Of a stretch of DNA of 64,000 nt, positions 16,539 through 25,818 are shown piece after piece. Source of the stretch: Alcaligenaceae bacterium (lineage in GTDB: Bacteria; Pseudomonadota; Gammaproteobacteria; Burkholderiales; Burkholderiaceae_B); contig JACCEO010000006.1 of NCBI GenBank assembly GCA_013416485.1, forward strand, positions 1-64,000. The letters are read 5' to 3'. A model generated the notes under the pieces. It was given only the letters and a program-made list of their open reading frames with translations, was not told where the DNA came from and made no database searches. Each line of letters opens with the position of its first letter. Positions within the stretch are counted from its first letter, which is position 1. Both the position numbers and the translations under genes were made by a program.

Positions 16539-19500
16539 CTATCGTTGCATGGCAGACCAGGCTTTTTGTAAACGTTTCACAGAAACTGGCATAGGGGTGC
16601 GCAATTCCTGGGCAAACAAGGCAACTCGTAGTTCTTGCAATAGCCAGCCAAATTCAGCCAGTTGAGCATCGTGCGCCCCCTTTAAGGCAGACAGCGCACG
16701 CTGATATTGCACCAGCAACGGTGCCATATCGGCCATCAAACGCGCATCACGTTGGGGGTCAGTGCGTAACTTCTCAATACGAACCTGTGCCGCTTTTAAA
16801 TAACGCGGATAGTGGCCCAGCTGAGCATAAGGCGTTTTACTTAAGAACCATTTGCTCATCAGCAAGGACTGCTGCGCCTGAAGATCGGCATAGCTTGCTG
16901 TATGCGCTTTGGCTTGGGGTAGTTTTTTCTGTAGTGCTGACCATTCAGACAATATTTGTCCAGTCAGTCTGGCTACCTCCTGAGCCAACAAACCCAATCT
17001 GGCTTTACCTTCATTACGGCGCACCAGAAAACTTTCCTGATCTTGTGGCCAGGGTTCAGCTAGGCAAGCCTGCGCCAAAGCGCAGTCTATGATTTGTTCA
17101 CGTAGCTCTTCCTGAGTACCCAGGCTGATGTACAGCATGCTCATACGAGTCAAGTCGGGCAGGTTTTTTTCTAAAAACTTAACCTGTTCGCGTAAACCCA
17201 AACGAAACAAACGCAGTAAGCCTGCTTTATGTTGGGCCTTGGCCTGAGCTGGATCGTCATATACGTCCAAATCACAGTGGGTTTTTCTATCTACCAACGC
17301 CGGGTAACCAACAAAAGATCGACCTTTGCGTTGGATTTCCATGATTTCCGGCAAAGGGCCAAACGACCAATCGGTTAATTGCTCATGTGCTAAGGCTTGT
17401 GCCACTTGATCATCGTTGGCAGCCAGCCGTTGAAAAGACGCCTGTGCCTGTTTACCGTGCTCGGCCTTAAGCTGATCTAAATTGCGACCACCAGACAGCA
17501 TACGGCCGTGCTCGTCCACGACTTTGAAGTTCATGAACAAATGCGCAGGTAAGGTTTCAACCTTGAAATCACTACGTAAGGGTCTGATTTTCAATTGCTG
17601 CCACATGTCGGCCGCAATCGCTTCCAGCAAACCACTATCGGGATCGTTCGCGCGTTCAAACCAGCGATCAAAAAAACCAGCCGCATAGTCAGGCAAAGGC
17701 ACGGCATGGCGACGTATCTTCTGTGGCAACGACCTAAGTAACAAATGGACTTTTTCCTTCAGCATGCCAGGTACTAACCACTCGCAGCGCCACGCATCCA
17801 GCTGGTTCAACACAAACAAGGGCACGGTCAAGGTGACGCCGTCACGCACGGCACCTGGTTCAAAGTGATAGTCCAAAGCCATTTTGGCACCATACCACTG
17901 CACACTTTTGGGAAATACCTCGGTGGTAATACCGGCTGCATCGTGACGCATCAAGGCATCGCGTGTCAGTAACAACGCCTGCTGCTGCGTTTTATCCAGG
18001 CGTTTATGCCATCGCTCTAAGCTGGCTGTCTGGAAAATATCGGCTGGTAAGTGTTGATCGTAAAAAGCGTAGATCAATGCGTCATCGACTAAAATATCGG
18101 GTCGGCGCGTTTGGTGCTCAAGCTTTTCGATGGAAAGCACTAATTGACGATTTTGCCGAACAAAGGGCAAAGTGGTGTCAATTTCTCCGGTGACCAAGCC
18201 ATCTCGTATGAACAATTCACGTGCTTGTACAGGGTCTATGCGTCCAAAATGCACACGCCTACCGCTATATACCGTAAGCCCATACAACGTTGCGCGTTCG
18301 TTCGCGACAACCTGTCCTGCTTTTTTTTCCCAACGTGGGTCCGACCAAGCACGCCGTATCAAATGAGCGCCAGCCCGTTCTAACCAGACAGGTTCTATCC
18401 GAGCCACACAACGCGCATACAAACGGCTGGTATCAACCAATTCAGCAGCAACAATCCAGCGGCCCGCTTTCTTAGCCAAACGTGATCCGGGATGTATATG
18501 AAAACGGATGTCACGCGCACCTTGGTACACCCCTCCATCCTCACTTTTCAAGCCGATATTGCCCAACAAACCCGCGAGCAACGCCATATGCATTTGTTCA
18601 TAGGTGGCATCCACCGTATTCAGACGCCAGCCCTGCTCAGCCACTAAACCTAACAACTGGCTATGCACATCGCGCCACTCACGCAAACGTAAGGGCGACA
18701 AAAAGCTCTGCCGTAACAAGGCGACCAACTTACGCTGCGACCCCTTGTGTTCTACCTGCTCACCGTACCAGCGCCACAATTTCAGATAAGAAACAAACTC
18801 AGATTTTTCATCACCAAATTTGGCATGAGCAGCTTCCGACGCTTCACGCTCTTGCATGGGGCGATCACGCGGATCCTGCACTGATAACGCCGATGCAATG
18901 ATCAACACTTCAGACAAGCAATGCTGATCCGTTGCCGCCAAGATCATGCGCGCCAAACGCGGGTCCACAGGCAGTTTGGCCAAAGTCTTGCCAGTGTCTG
19001 TCAGTTGCCTGTCGTCATCAATGGCACCCAGTTCCTGCAGCAAATGATAGCCGTCAGCAATCGCTCTGCCTGGTGGGGGGTCCACAAAGGGAAAGGTTTC
19101 TACGTCATCCAGACGTAAAGCCTTCATACGCAAAATCACTGATGCCAAGGACGAACGTAACACTTCAGGGTCCGTAAATGGCGGTCTGGCCTTGAAATCG
19201 TCTTCGCTATATAAGCGTACACATATGCCAGGACCTATGCGCCCACAGCGTCCGGCGCGCTGATTAGCCGATGCCTGGCTGACTGGCTCTATACGTAACT
19301 GCTCTACTTTATTGCGCCATGAGTAACGCTTAATGCGTGCAACGCCACTATCAACCACATAACGTATGCCAGGTACAGTCAGCGACGTTTCTGCCACGTT
19401 GGTCGCCAATACAACACGACGCACATTACCCTGAGGCCGGAAGATACGCTCTTGTTCAGCTTGCGACAAGCGTGCATACAACGGCAGTACATCTATGCCT

Positions 19501-20414
19501 GCCAATTGGCTTTTGCGTAAGCCTTCGACAGTTTCCCGGATTTCACGTTCACCAGGTAAGAACACCAGAACATCACCACTGCCGTGGCGTGTACATTCAG
19601 CGACACCATCTACCACAGCGTCTATCAAGTCACGCTCTTCATCGGCGGTAGAACGACGACTATCCCCTTCGGCAGTAGCCTTATCCTGAAGCACAGGTCG
19701 ATACAAAATATCTACTGGATACAAACGCCCTGAAACTTCCAGTACGGGTGCAGGCTTGCCTAAATAGGCAAAATGCTGGGCGAAGCGTTCAGCATCGATA
19801 GTGGCCGAGGTAATGATCAGTTTAAGATCAGGGCGGCGCGGCAATAGCTGCTGCAGAAAGCCCAATAAAAAGTCGATATTCAGACTACGTTCATGGGCTT
19901 CGTCAATGATAATGGTGTCATAACGACGCAACAGTGGATCGCGTTGAGATTCAGCCAACAAAATACCATCGGTCATTAGCTTCACCGAAGTATTAGGCCC
20001 GCTACGATCATTAAAACGTATTTGATAACCTACCCAATCACCAATTTCAGTCTGTAACTCATCGGCAATACGCTTGGCCACCGAAGTGGCTGCCAAGCGG
20101 CGGGGTTGGGTATGGCCTATCATTTTCTGACGGCCGCGCCCCAACTCCAAACAGATTTTAGGTAGCTGAGTGGTTTTACCCGATCCAGTTTCACCACACA
20201 CAATGACTACCTGGTGTTCGGAAATTGCCTTGGCAATGTCGTCTCGCCTAGTGCTAACTGGTAAGTCTTCTGGGTATGTAATCTCGGGTAACGGCCGCAG
20301 TGGTGCTGACGGCTGACGCTCACGCGGAGCGCGGCGTTGTTGCCGTATAGCGGGCGCAGTACTCTGAGTGTTGTCTTTTGGCTTATTTTCCAACAAATTA
20401 ACTGACTCTTGCAT
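16539..20414 (-). CDS. hrpA: ATP-dependent RNA helicase HrpA
   Basis: A DEAH-box helicase of 1291 residues (E. coli HrpA 1300). Walker A is GETGSGKTTQLPK, motif II DEAH in IIIDEAHERS, motif III ITSATID, motif VI QRAGRCGR. The DUF3418 C-terminal half typical of HrpA follows, so it is not the shorter HrpB. In E. coli HrpA rescues collided ribosomes on mRNA. ATG 20414 (MQESVNLLEN) is preferred to the further start at 20480, which would run close to argA. It is divergent from argA across 79 bp and followed by dnaE. Confidence 0.93.
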   Translation of the reverse strand: MQESVNLLENKPKDNTQSTAPAIRQQRRAPRERQPSAPLRPLPEITYPEDLPVSTRRDDIAKAISEHQVVIVCGETGSGKTTQLPKICLELGRGRQKMIGHTQPRRLAATSVAKRIADELQTEIGDWVGYQIRFNDRSGPNTSVKLMTDGILLAESQRDPLLRRYDTIIIDEAHERSLNIDFLLGFLQQLLPRRPDLKLIITSATIDAERFAQHFAYLGKPAPVLEVSGRLYPVDILYRPVLQDKATAEGDSRRSTADEERDLIDAVVDGVAECTRHGSGDVLVFLPGEREIRETVEGLRKSQLAGIDVLPLYARLSQAEQERIFRPQGNVRRVVLATNVAETSLTVPGIRYVVDSGVARIKRYSWRNKVEQLRIEPVSQASANQRAGRCGRIGPGICVRLYSEDDFKARPPFTDPEVLRSSLASVILRMKALRLDDVETFPFVDPPPGRAIADGYHLLQELGAIDDDRQLTDTGKTLAKLPVDPRLARMILAATDQHCLSEVLIIASALSVQDPRDRPMQEREASEAAHAKFGDEKSEFVSYLKLWRWYGEQVEHKGSQRKLVALLRQSFLSPLRLREWRDVHSQLLGLVAEQGWRLNTVDATYEQMHMALLAGLLGNIGLKSEDGGVYQGARDIRFHIHPGSRLAKKAGRWIVAAELVDTSRLYARCVARIEPVWLERAGAHLIRRAWSDPRWEKKAGQVVANERATLYGLTVYSGRRVHFGRIDPVQARELFIRDGLVTGEIDTTLPFVRQNRQLVLSIEKLEHQTRRPDILVDDALIYAFYDQHLPADIFQTASLERWHKRLDKTQQQALLLTRDALMRHDAAGITTEVFPKSVQWYGAKMALDYHFEPGAVRDGVTLTVPLFVLNQLDAWRCEWLVPGMLKEKVHLLLRSLPQKIRRHAVPLPDYAAGFFDRWFERANDPDSGLLEAIAADMWQQLKIRPLRSDFKVETLPAHLFMNFKVVDEHGRMLSGGRNLDQLKAEHGKQAQASFQRLAANDDQVAQALAHEQLTDWSFGPLPEIMEIQRKGRSFVGYPALVDRKTHCDLDVYDDPAQAKAQHKAGLLRLFRLGLREQVKFLEKNLPDLTRMSMLYISLGTQEELREQIIDCALAQACLAEPWPQDQESFLVRRNEGKARLGLLAQEVARLTGQILSEWSALQKKLPQAKAHTASYADLQAQQSLLMSKWFLSKTPYAQLGHYPRYLKAAQVRIEKLRTDPQRDARLMADMAPLLVQYQRALSALKGAHDAQLAEFGWLLQELRVALFAQELRTPMPVSVKRLQKAWSAMQR

Positions 20415-20493
20415 GAATTTAGGGTTAGGTAGGCAGTCCGTTATTATAATTTTTAATGGACCACATGATTTTTTCTGCACGTTAAAATACCGT
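20415..20493. promoter_or_regulatory. hrpA-argA divergent control region
   Basis: A 79-bp AT-rich gap with ATTATAAT (20443-20450), a sequence that reads the same on both strands and so gives a TATAAT -10 in either direction. I found no convincing -35 partner on either strand. It must hold the start signals for argA on the right and possibly hrpA on the left. Confidence 0.4.
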
Positions 20494-21849
20494 ATGAACC
20501 CTAGTTACGACGAAACAGTATCCGCCCAAGACGCCCCTGAATTCGCGCCAGCGCAATTTGTCAGGTGGTTTCGCGAAGTGGCGCCTTATGTACACGACTT
20601 CCGGGGCAAGACCTTTGTCATTGCCTTTGGTGGCGAACTGGTAAACGATGGTGCGTTAAATGCCCTAATACAGGACTTGTCGCTGCTATCGGCTCTGGGA
20701 GTCAAACTGGTACTAGTGCATGGTTCCCGACCACAGGTAAACGAACAGCTTAAATTAAAAGGCTACCAGACACAATTCGGACGCGGCACTGACCCTACTA
20801 GTCCCGAAGCCTTGGAATGCGCCAAGGAAGCAGCCGGCGAAATTCGTTTGGACATAGAGGCTTCGTTCAGCCAGGGCCTGCCCAACACCCCCATGTCACA
20901 TGCCCGCATACGGGTTATTTCGGGCAACTTTGTGACCGCCCGCCCTGTGGGCATCATAGATGGTATCGATTATCAACATGCAGGCGCGGTGCGCAAGCTA
21001 GATACCGACACCATGAAAAGTATACTGGACCAAGGTGCCATTGTACTGCTGTCCCCTCTAGGATTCTCACCCACTGGGGAATCATTCAATCTGGCCATGG
21101 AAGATCTAGCCACCAGTGCGGCCATTTCCTTACGTACCGAAAAACTAATTTTTCTAACCCAGGGCCGCATCGTCTGTAACCAGGACGGCACCGTAGATAC
21201 CGAGCTGGCCCGCGAAGACGCAGATCGCCTACTGGCTGGAGGCACTCTAGACGAAGATACCTCGGCTTTCTTAAGCCAAGCCTCTAAGGCGGTAAAACGT
21301 GGTGTCGCCAGGGCACACCTGGTGCCCTACACCCTGGATGGCAGCATATTGCTAGAAATTTTCACCCATGACGGCGTAGGCACTATGGTGGTCGAAGACA
21401 CCCTGGACGATTTGCGCCAAGCAACCGTGGATGACGTTGGGGCCATTGTTCAACTGATAGAACCTCTGGAAGCGGACGGCACCTTGGTCCCTCGTGGCGT
21501 AGCTGTCATAGAACGGGACGTAGAAAAATTTACCGTACTAGAACACGATGGCGTCATTTATGGATGTGTCGCCGTCATGCCCTATATCGAAGAAAACATG
21601 GCAGAAATGGCCTGCCTTATTGTGCATTCAGAATGGCAAGGTTCCGGTGAAGGCGAAATGCTGCTACGCCATGCTGAAGCGCGTGCACGAGCCAAAGGGG
21701 CGAAACGGCTATTTGTACTAACCACCCGCACCTCGCATTGGTTTATTAAACGCGGTTTTGTACAAGGTGGTATTTCCGATCTGCCCAAAGAGCGACAAAC
21801 CCATTACAACCGCTCGCGCAACAGCCTGGTGTTTATTAAAAAACTCTAG
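20494..21849 (+). CDS. argA: N-acetylglutamate synthase
   Basis: 451 residues. An amino-acid-kinase domain (about 20-290: FVIAFGGELVND, LVLVHGSRPQ) is fused to a GNAT acetyltransferase domain (about 305-451, with VHSEWQGSGEGEMLLRHAE as the acetyl-CoA loop). This is classical two-domain ArgA, which makes N-acetylglutamate from glutamate and acetyl-CoA as the first step of arginine synthesis and is usually feedback-inhibited by arginine. ATG 20494 (MNPSYDE) is chosen; longer starts would cover the control region. yggX follows by 47 bp. Confidence 0.94.
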   Translation: MNPSYDETVSAQDAPEFAPAQFVRWFREVAPYVHDFRGKTFVIAFGGELVNDGALNALIQDLSLLSALGVKLVLVHGSRPQVNEQLKLKGYQTQFGRGTDPTSPEALECAKEAAGEIRLDIEASFSQGLPNTPMSHARIRVISGNFVTARPVGIIDGIDYQHAGAVRKLDTDTMKSILDQGAIVLLSPLGFSPTGESFNLAMEDLATSAAISLRTEKLIFLTQGRIVCNQDGTVDTELAREDADRLLAGGTLDEDTSAFLSQASKAVKRGVARAHLVPYTLDGSILLEIFTHDGVGTMVVEDTLDDLRQATVDDVGAIVQLIEPLEADGTLVPRGVAVIERDVEKFTVLEHDGVIYGCVAVMPYIEENMAEMACLIVHSEWQGSGEGEMLLRHAEARARAKGAKRLFVLTTRTSHWFIKRGFVQGGISDLPKERQTHYNRSRNSLVFIKKL

Positions 21850-21896
21850 GCCCGGTACAATGGTTAGATCACTGATTTGTTAGAAGGTAAGTTGTT

Positions 21897-22169
21897 ATGG
21901 CACGTATGATTCAATGCATCAAGCTTAAGCGCGAAGCCGAAGGTCTAGATTTTCCACCCTACCCTGGCCCTTTGGGTGTGCGCATCTGGCAAAGCATCAG
22001 TAAAGATGCCTGGGCACAATGGATGGACATACAAACCCGGCTAGTCAACGAAAATCGCCTAAACCTAGCTGATGCCAGGTCGCGCAAGTATTTGGCCGAA
22101 CAAATGGAAAGTTTTTTATTTGAAGACGCGGATATCGAAGCCCAAGGTTACGTGCCACCATCCAACTAA
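21897..22169 (+). CDS. yggX: Fe(II)/Fe-S trafficking protein YggX
   Basis: 90 residues, the exact size of the family. The [24 protein letters not shown] start with a single conserved cysteine (Cys7), [17 protein letters not shown] and the [13 protein letters not shown] core are diagnostic. YggX protects Fe-S clusters against oxidants and superoxide in enterics. In the cytoplasm. Probably co-transcribed with argA and ended by the hairpin at 22187-22218. Confidence 0.95.
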   Translation: MARMIQCIKLKREAEGLDFPPYPGPLGVRIWQSISKDAWAQWMDIQTRLVNENRLNLADARSRKYLAEQMESFLFEDADIEAQGYVPPSN

Positions 22170-22186
22170 TGCTTTTTAAGATCATA

Positions 22187-22218
22187 AAAAATGCGCCTAA
22201 CAACTTAGGCGCATTTTT
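22187..22218. terminator. Bidirectional terminator between yggX and phoU
   Basis: 14-bp arms AAAAATGCGCCTAA and TTAGGCGCATTTTT with a CAAC loop give a strong GC-core hairpin with A/T tails on both sides. It lies between the convergent stops of yggX (22169) and phoU (22227), so it should end both transcripts. Confidence 0.92.
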
Positions 22219-22226
22219 GTTACTGC

Positions 22227-22952
22227 TTAGATTTCGTTTTCTTCGTCATGTGTGTGACCACGCGCCATACGTTCAGTGTTTTTAACACCTGTATGACGTA
22301 CATCGTCACCATGCACCATGTAAATAACCCGTTCTGCCATGTTTTTAGCATGGTCACCGATACGTTCGAAGGCGCGTGCAATGAAGATCAGGTCAATAGA
22401 ACGTGAAATAGTACGCGGATCTTCTATCATGTAAGTAATGATGTGACGTAAAGACGCCTTCCATTCTTTATCGACTTCCTTGTCGGCACGTACAACTTTT
22501 GCAGCAGCCATAGGGTCTTGGCGAGCAAAAGCGTCTAATGAATCACGTATCATGCTGGCCACGAAATCGGCCATGTGTCGTAATTCGACCACGGCTTCAT
22601 AACTGGAGTCAGCTTCATGCAAACGTTTCGCCACTTTGGCGATTTTTTCGGCTTCATCGCCGCAGCGCTCCATGTCAGTTAACATTTTTGAAATGGACAG
22701 TAGCAAGCGTAAATCTATAGCGGTAGGCTGATTGCGTGCTATCAACAAGCTGATGCGCTCGTCGATTTCGACTTCCAAGCGGTTAACCTCGCGTTCGCGT
22801 TCGCGAACCTTTTCGATGATGATGAGATCACCGCTTGCCAATGCTTCCATGCCATCGCGCACCATGGATTCGACCAGGCCGCCCATACGCAAAAACAAAG
22901 AACGAGTCGCCTCTAGGTCGGAGTGAAATTGTTTATTTGTGTGCTCGAACAT
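22227..22952 (-). CDS. phoU: Phosphate signalling protein PhoU
   Basis: 241 residues; two three-helix PhoU repeats with the metal-binding E/D-x-x-x-D patterns (DMERCGDEAEKIAK near residue 92, ARAFERIGDHAKNMAER near residue 194). PhoU connects the Pst phosphate importer to the PhoR/PhoB two-component system and limits phosphate uptake. AAAGG lies 5 nt ahead of the ATG. No pst or phoBR gene is in the window, so phoU stands apart from them or from part of them. A PhoB-box-like site lies upstream at 23021-23039. Confidence 0.95.
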   Translation of the reverse strand: MFEHTNKQFHSDLEATRSLFLRMGGLVESMVRDGMEALASGDLIIIEKVREREREVNRLEVEIDERISLLIARNQPTAIDLRLLLSISKMLTDMERCGDEAEKIAKVAKRLHEADSSYEAVVELRHMADFVASMIRDSLDAFARQDPMAAAKVVRADKEVDKEWKASLRHIITYMIEDPRTISRSIDLIFIARAFERIGDHAKNMAERVIYMVHGDDVRHTGVKNTERMARGHTHDEENEI

Positions 22953-23005
22953 AATTGCCTTTGAACAATGCTAGGACTGAATATCTATATAGGATAGTGT
23001 ATGCC

Positions 23006-23039
23006 AGTGTAAACGCCAATTGTGACCTTCTTATGACAA
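23006..23039 (-). promoter_or_regulatory. PhoB box and -10 of phoU
   Basis: The minus strand reads TTGTCATAAGAAGGTCACA (23039-23021), two units in the 11-bp phase of the PhoB consensus CTGTCATAAAxCTGTCAC. Exactly 10 bp after the second unit comes TACACT (23011-23006), a fair -10. This is the spacing of PhoB-activated promoters, where the box replaces the -35. It implies a leader of about 47 nt for phoU. Seen in sequence; binding is inferred. Confidence 0.65.
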
Positions 23040-23041
23040 CA

Positions 23042-23716
23042 TCAAACGGTATAACGCTGCACACCGCTTTGGGTAGACACCAAAGCCAGATCAGCGCCTT
23101 CCAAGGCGAACAAACCACAGGTTACCACCCCAGGAATGTCATTAATCTGTGCTTCTAAGTGACGCGGATCTGCCATATTGATGCCAGATACATCCAGGAT
23201 ATGGCAACCATTATCCGTGACAAAGCCGCTACGCAAAACGGCTACGCCGCCTAATTGATGAAGGCGACGCGCCACCGCACTGGCCGCCATAGGTATGACT
23301 TCGACTGGTAAAGGGAAAGCACCCAGTTGCTGCACTCGTTTGGACTCATCGACAATGCAAACGAATTGATCAGCTACTGATGCCACAATTTTTTCACGTG
23401 TCAGGGCACCACCGCCGCCTTTAATCATATTCAAGGCGTAATCGATTTCGTCAGCGCCGTCCACATAGACAGGCAAGCGTTCTACCTGTGCCAGATCCAG
23501 AACGGCTATACCCAATGCCTGCATGCGGGCTGAACTGCGTTCAGAGCTGGACACAGCCCCTTTAAACAAGGCTTTGTGTTTGGCCAGGCTATCTATAAAC
23601 AAGTCCACAGTAGAACCCGTGCCTACGCCCAAGATGACATCGGGCCCTAATAAAGGCAGAAGGTAATCCACTGCGGCATCAGCTACGCTTTGCTTGAGTT
23701 CTTGTTGGGTCAACAT
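23042..23716 (-). CDS. rpiA: Ribose-5-phosphate isomerase A
   Basis: 224 residues; interconverts ribose 5-phosphate and ribulose 5-phosphate in the pentose phosphate pathway. Family motifs are intact: GVGTGSTV (phosphate loop), VDGADEID (with catalytic Asp), [16 protein letters not shown] (catalytic Glu, Lys) and DESKRV. The stop codon lies 2 bp from the PhoB box of phoU. The ArsC/Spx-like gene is 16 bp upstream, likely one transcript. Confidence 0.95.
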   Translation of the reverse strand: MLTQQELKQSVADAAVDYLLPLLGPDVILGVGTGSTVDLFIDSLAKHKALFKGAVSSSERSSARMQALGIAVLDLAQVERLPVYVDGADEIDYALNMIKGGGGALTREKIVASVADQFVCIVDESKRVQQLGAFPLPVEVIPMAASAVARRLHQLGGVAVLRSGFVTDNGCHILDVSGINMADPRHLEAQINDIPGVVTCGLFALEGADLALVSTQSGVQRYTV

Positions 23717-23732
23717 CTAGGAGTATCCAAAG

Positions 23733-24089
23733 TCAGGCGAATAGTTCGTCGTATTTTTTTTCAGAAAAACCAATGCTAAGCTGGCCATTGGCCAAGACCA
23801 GCACTGGTCGTTTAATCAGGGTAGGAAACTCAGCAATTAAGGCCAGCCAATTTTCCGGCGTAGTTGCCGACTTCTGATCGTCGGATAGACCACGCCAACT
23901 GGTAGATGCACGATTCACGAGTTTATCGAAACCACCTAGTTGCTTGGCCCAAGTTTGCAATGTTGCTGGTGCAATTGGATGAGCACGGTAGTCTGTTAAC
24001 TGAACGGTAATATCACGCGCCGTCAGCCACTTCAGTGCTTTTACACACGTGCTGCAATTTTTCAGACCATACAACTGAATTTCAGACAT
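23733..24089 (-). CDS. ArsC/Spx-family thioredoxin-fold protein (YffB-like)
   Basis: 118 residues. The N-terminus IQLYGLKNCSTCVKALKWL has a C-x-x-C active-site motif, followed by ArsC-family features: YRAHPIAPATLQTW, VNRASTSWRGL and IKRPVLVLANGQLSIGF. This matches YffB/Spx-type reductases more than true arsenate reductase, and no ars genes are near. Substrate unknown; proposed for glutathione-dependent thiol reactions. The potI stop is 9 bp upstream of its stop side, with the same direction as rpiA. Confidence 0.8.
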   Translation of the reverse strand: MSEIQLYGLKNCSTCVKALKWLTARDITVQLTDYRAHPIAPATLQTWAKQLGGFDKLVNRASTSWRGLSDDQKSATTPENWLALIAEFPTLIKRPVLVLANGQLSIGFSEKKYDELFA

Positions 24090-24098
24090 AACAACCTA

Positions 24099-24902
24099 CT
24101 AAGAAGAGCGCTTGCGCCAGTGAATACGGTTGGCAATAACTACCACAATACCCACGGCCAGCATAAACAAGGTAGCCAAAGCATTGATTTCAGGCTTCAA
24201 GCCCAAGCGTACCCTGGAGAACACCTCAAGTGGCAAGGTCGTATACCCAGGACCAGACAAAAAGGAGGCAACAACCACGTCGTCTAGCGACAGTGTGAAC
24301 GCCAGTAACCAGGCAGCCAACAACGCAGGGAAAATTAAGGGCAGTGTAACGACAAAGAATACTTTCAAGGGCGTAGCGCCCAGGTCCAAAGCGGCTTCTT
24401 CCAGCGACCTGTCTAGATCACGTATGCGCGACTGAATAATGACAGCGACATATGCCATGCATAGGGTCACATGCCCTATCCAAATGGTAAATATGCCATT
24501 GCCATCAGGCCAGCCTAACACCTGGCTAACTTCCACAAACATCAGTAGCAGCGATAGCCCTAACACCACTTCAGGTATAACCAAAGGCGCACTGACCAAG
24601 CCTATATATAAGGCAAAGCCAGGGAAGCGGCCCATACGCGCCAACACATAACCTGCCCAGGTTCCTATGATGACGGCTGCGGTTGCTGTCATGGCGGCGA
24701 TTAGTAAAGACAAACGAGCGGCACTAAGCAGAGCCTGATCCTGGAACAATTCACCATACCAGCGAAATGAAAATCCCGTCCAAGAAGTCATCATGGCGGA
24801 ATCATTGAAGGAAAACACCATCAAAAACAAGATAGGCACATACAAAAATGCATAACCCAATGCCAGGACTATGGTGCGCAACATAGGGTTGGGCTTAATC
24901 AT
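24099..24902 (-). CDS. potI: Putrescine/spermidine ABC permease PotI
   Basis: 267 residues, six predicted membrane helices, with the inner-membrane permease loop EEAALDLGATPLKVFFVVTLPLIFP that contacts the ATPase. It pairs with PotH. Its ATG overlaps the potH stop by 8 bp. Last gene of potFGHI. Polyamine specificity comes from the linked PotF and PotG, not from this protein alone. Confidence 0.9.
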   Translation of the reverse strand: MIKPNPMLRTIVLALGYAFLYVPILFLMVFSFNDSAMMTSWTGFSFRWYGELFQDQALLSAARLSLLIAAMTATAAVIIGTWAGYVLARMGRFPGFALYIGLVSAPLVIPEVVLGLSLLLMFVEVSQVLGWPDGNGIFTIWIGHVTLCMAYVAVIIQSRIRDLDRSLEEAALDLGATPLKVFFVVTLPLIFPALLAAWLLAFTLSLDDVVVASFLSGPGYTTLPLEVFSRVRLGLKPEINALATLFMLAVGIVVVIANRIHWRKRSS

Positions 24903-25818
24903 TACGACCTCGCTTGTGACCTTCCAGTTGTTTCACCTGGCTGTACTGGAAAATGACCAAAGGCACTAGCAATAGCATAACCATGACACAGGTAACTGCA
25001 GCCGCCATAGGCCAGTCGGCATTATTAAAGAACTCTGTCCACATAACGCGCCCCATCATCAGGGTATTGGCACCGCCTAGCATTTCAGGAATAACGTATT
25101 CACCAACTGACGGTATGAACACCAACATGCCCCCGGCAATAACGCCTGGCATGGTCTGTGGCAAGGTCACGCTAATAAAAGCACGCCAGGGCTTGGCTCC
25201 CAAATCGTAGGCGGCTTCTAGCAGGCGCATATCCAACTTAACCAGGTTGGCATACAAGGGCAGTATGAAAAACGGCAAGTAGGCATAGACCAACCCGATA
25301 TATACCGCCAGATCAGTACGATAAATTTCTAGTGGTGCGCTAATTAGGCCTAACCACTGCAATAAATTATTCAGCAAACCGTCGTTACGCAATATGCCCA
25401 CCCAGGCATAAACGCGCAACAATAACGATGTCCAGAACGGCAGTATTACCCCTAACAACAACACATTACGTACCGCTGGGCTAGAGCGCGCAATGTAATA
25501 GGCCATTGGGTAACCGATTAAGGCGCAACACACTGTGGTTATGGCTGCCATTTTGACCGAGTTCAAATACGTGGCTATGTACAAGCTATCGGTAAATAGT
25601 ACGAAATAGCCACGTAAATTCAAGGTCAATGCCAGTGCTTCGCCTTTCAGCTCAGCCAAAGGCGTATACGGGGGCACACCAAACTTAAGGTCGGCAAAGC
25701 TGATCTTCAATACCAGCAAGAAAGGCAGCAACAAAAACAATGCCAACCAGACAAAAGGCGGTACGATCGCCAAGGTCCGAGTCGTAGGCACCAGGCTACG
25801 CCAAGAGTTCATCTTCAT
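24895..25818 (-). CDS. potH: Putrescine/spermidine ABC permease PotH
   Basis: 307 residues, six membrane helices; coupling loop EAAYDLGAKPWRAFISVTLPQTMPG near residue 205. ATG 25818 is selected because it overlaps the potG stop by 4 bp (ATGA); an upstream start would run further into potG. Forms the transport pore with PotI. Confidence 0.9.
   Translation of the reverse strand: MKMNSWRSLVPTTRTLAIVPPFVWLALFLLLPFLLVLKISFADLKFGVPPYTPLAELKGEALALTLNLRGYFVLFTDSLYIATYLNSVKMAAITTVCCALIGYPMAYYIARSSPAVRNVLLLGVILPFWTSLLLRVYAWVGILRNDGLLNNLLQWLGLISAPLEIYRTDLAVYIGLVYAYLPFFILPLYANLVKLDMRLLEAAYDLGAKPWRAFISVTLPQTMPGVIAGGMLVFIPSVGEYVIPEMLGGANTLMMGRVMWTEFFNNADWPMAAAVTCVMVMLLLVPLVIFQYSQVKQLEGHKRGRND

Noticed and set aside
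16721-19689. Several 60-140 residue plus-strand frames opposite hrpA
   Set aside because: hrpA is complete with all helicase motifs; these frames are His/Pro-rich mirror translations.
23733-24089. Arsenate reductase
   Set aside because: The motif CSTC and length fit the broader ArsC/Spx family; no arsR, arsB or other arsenic gene is near.
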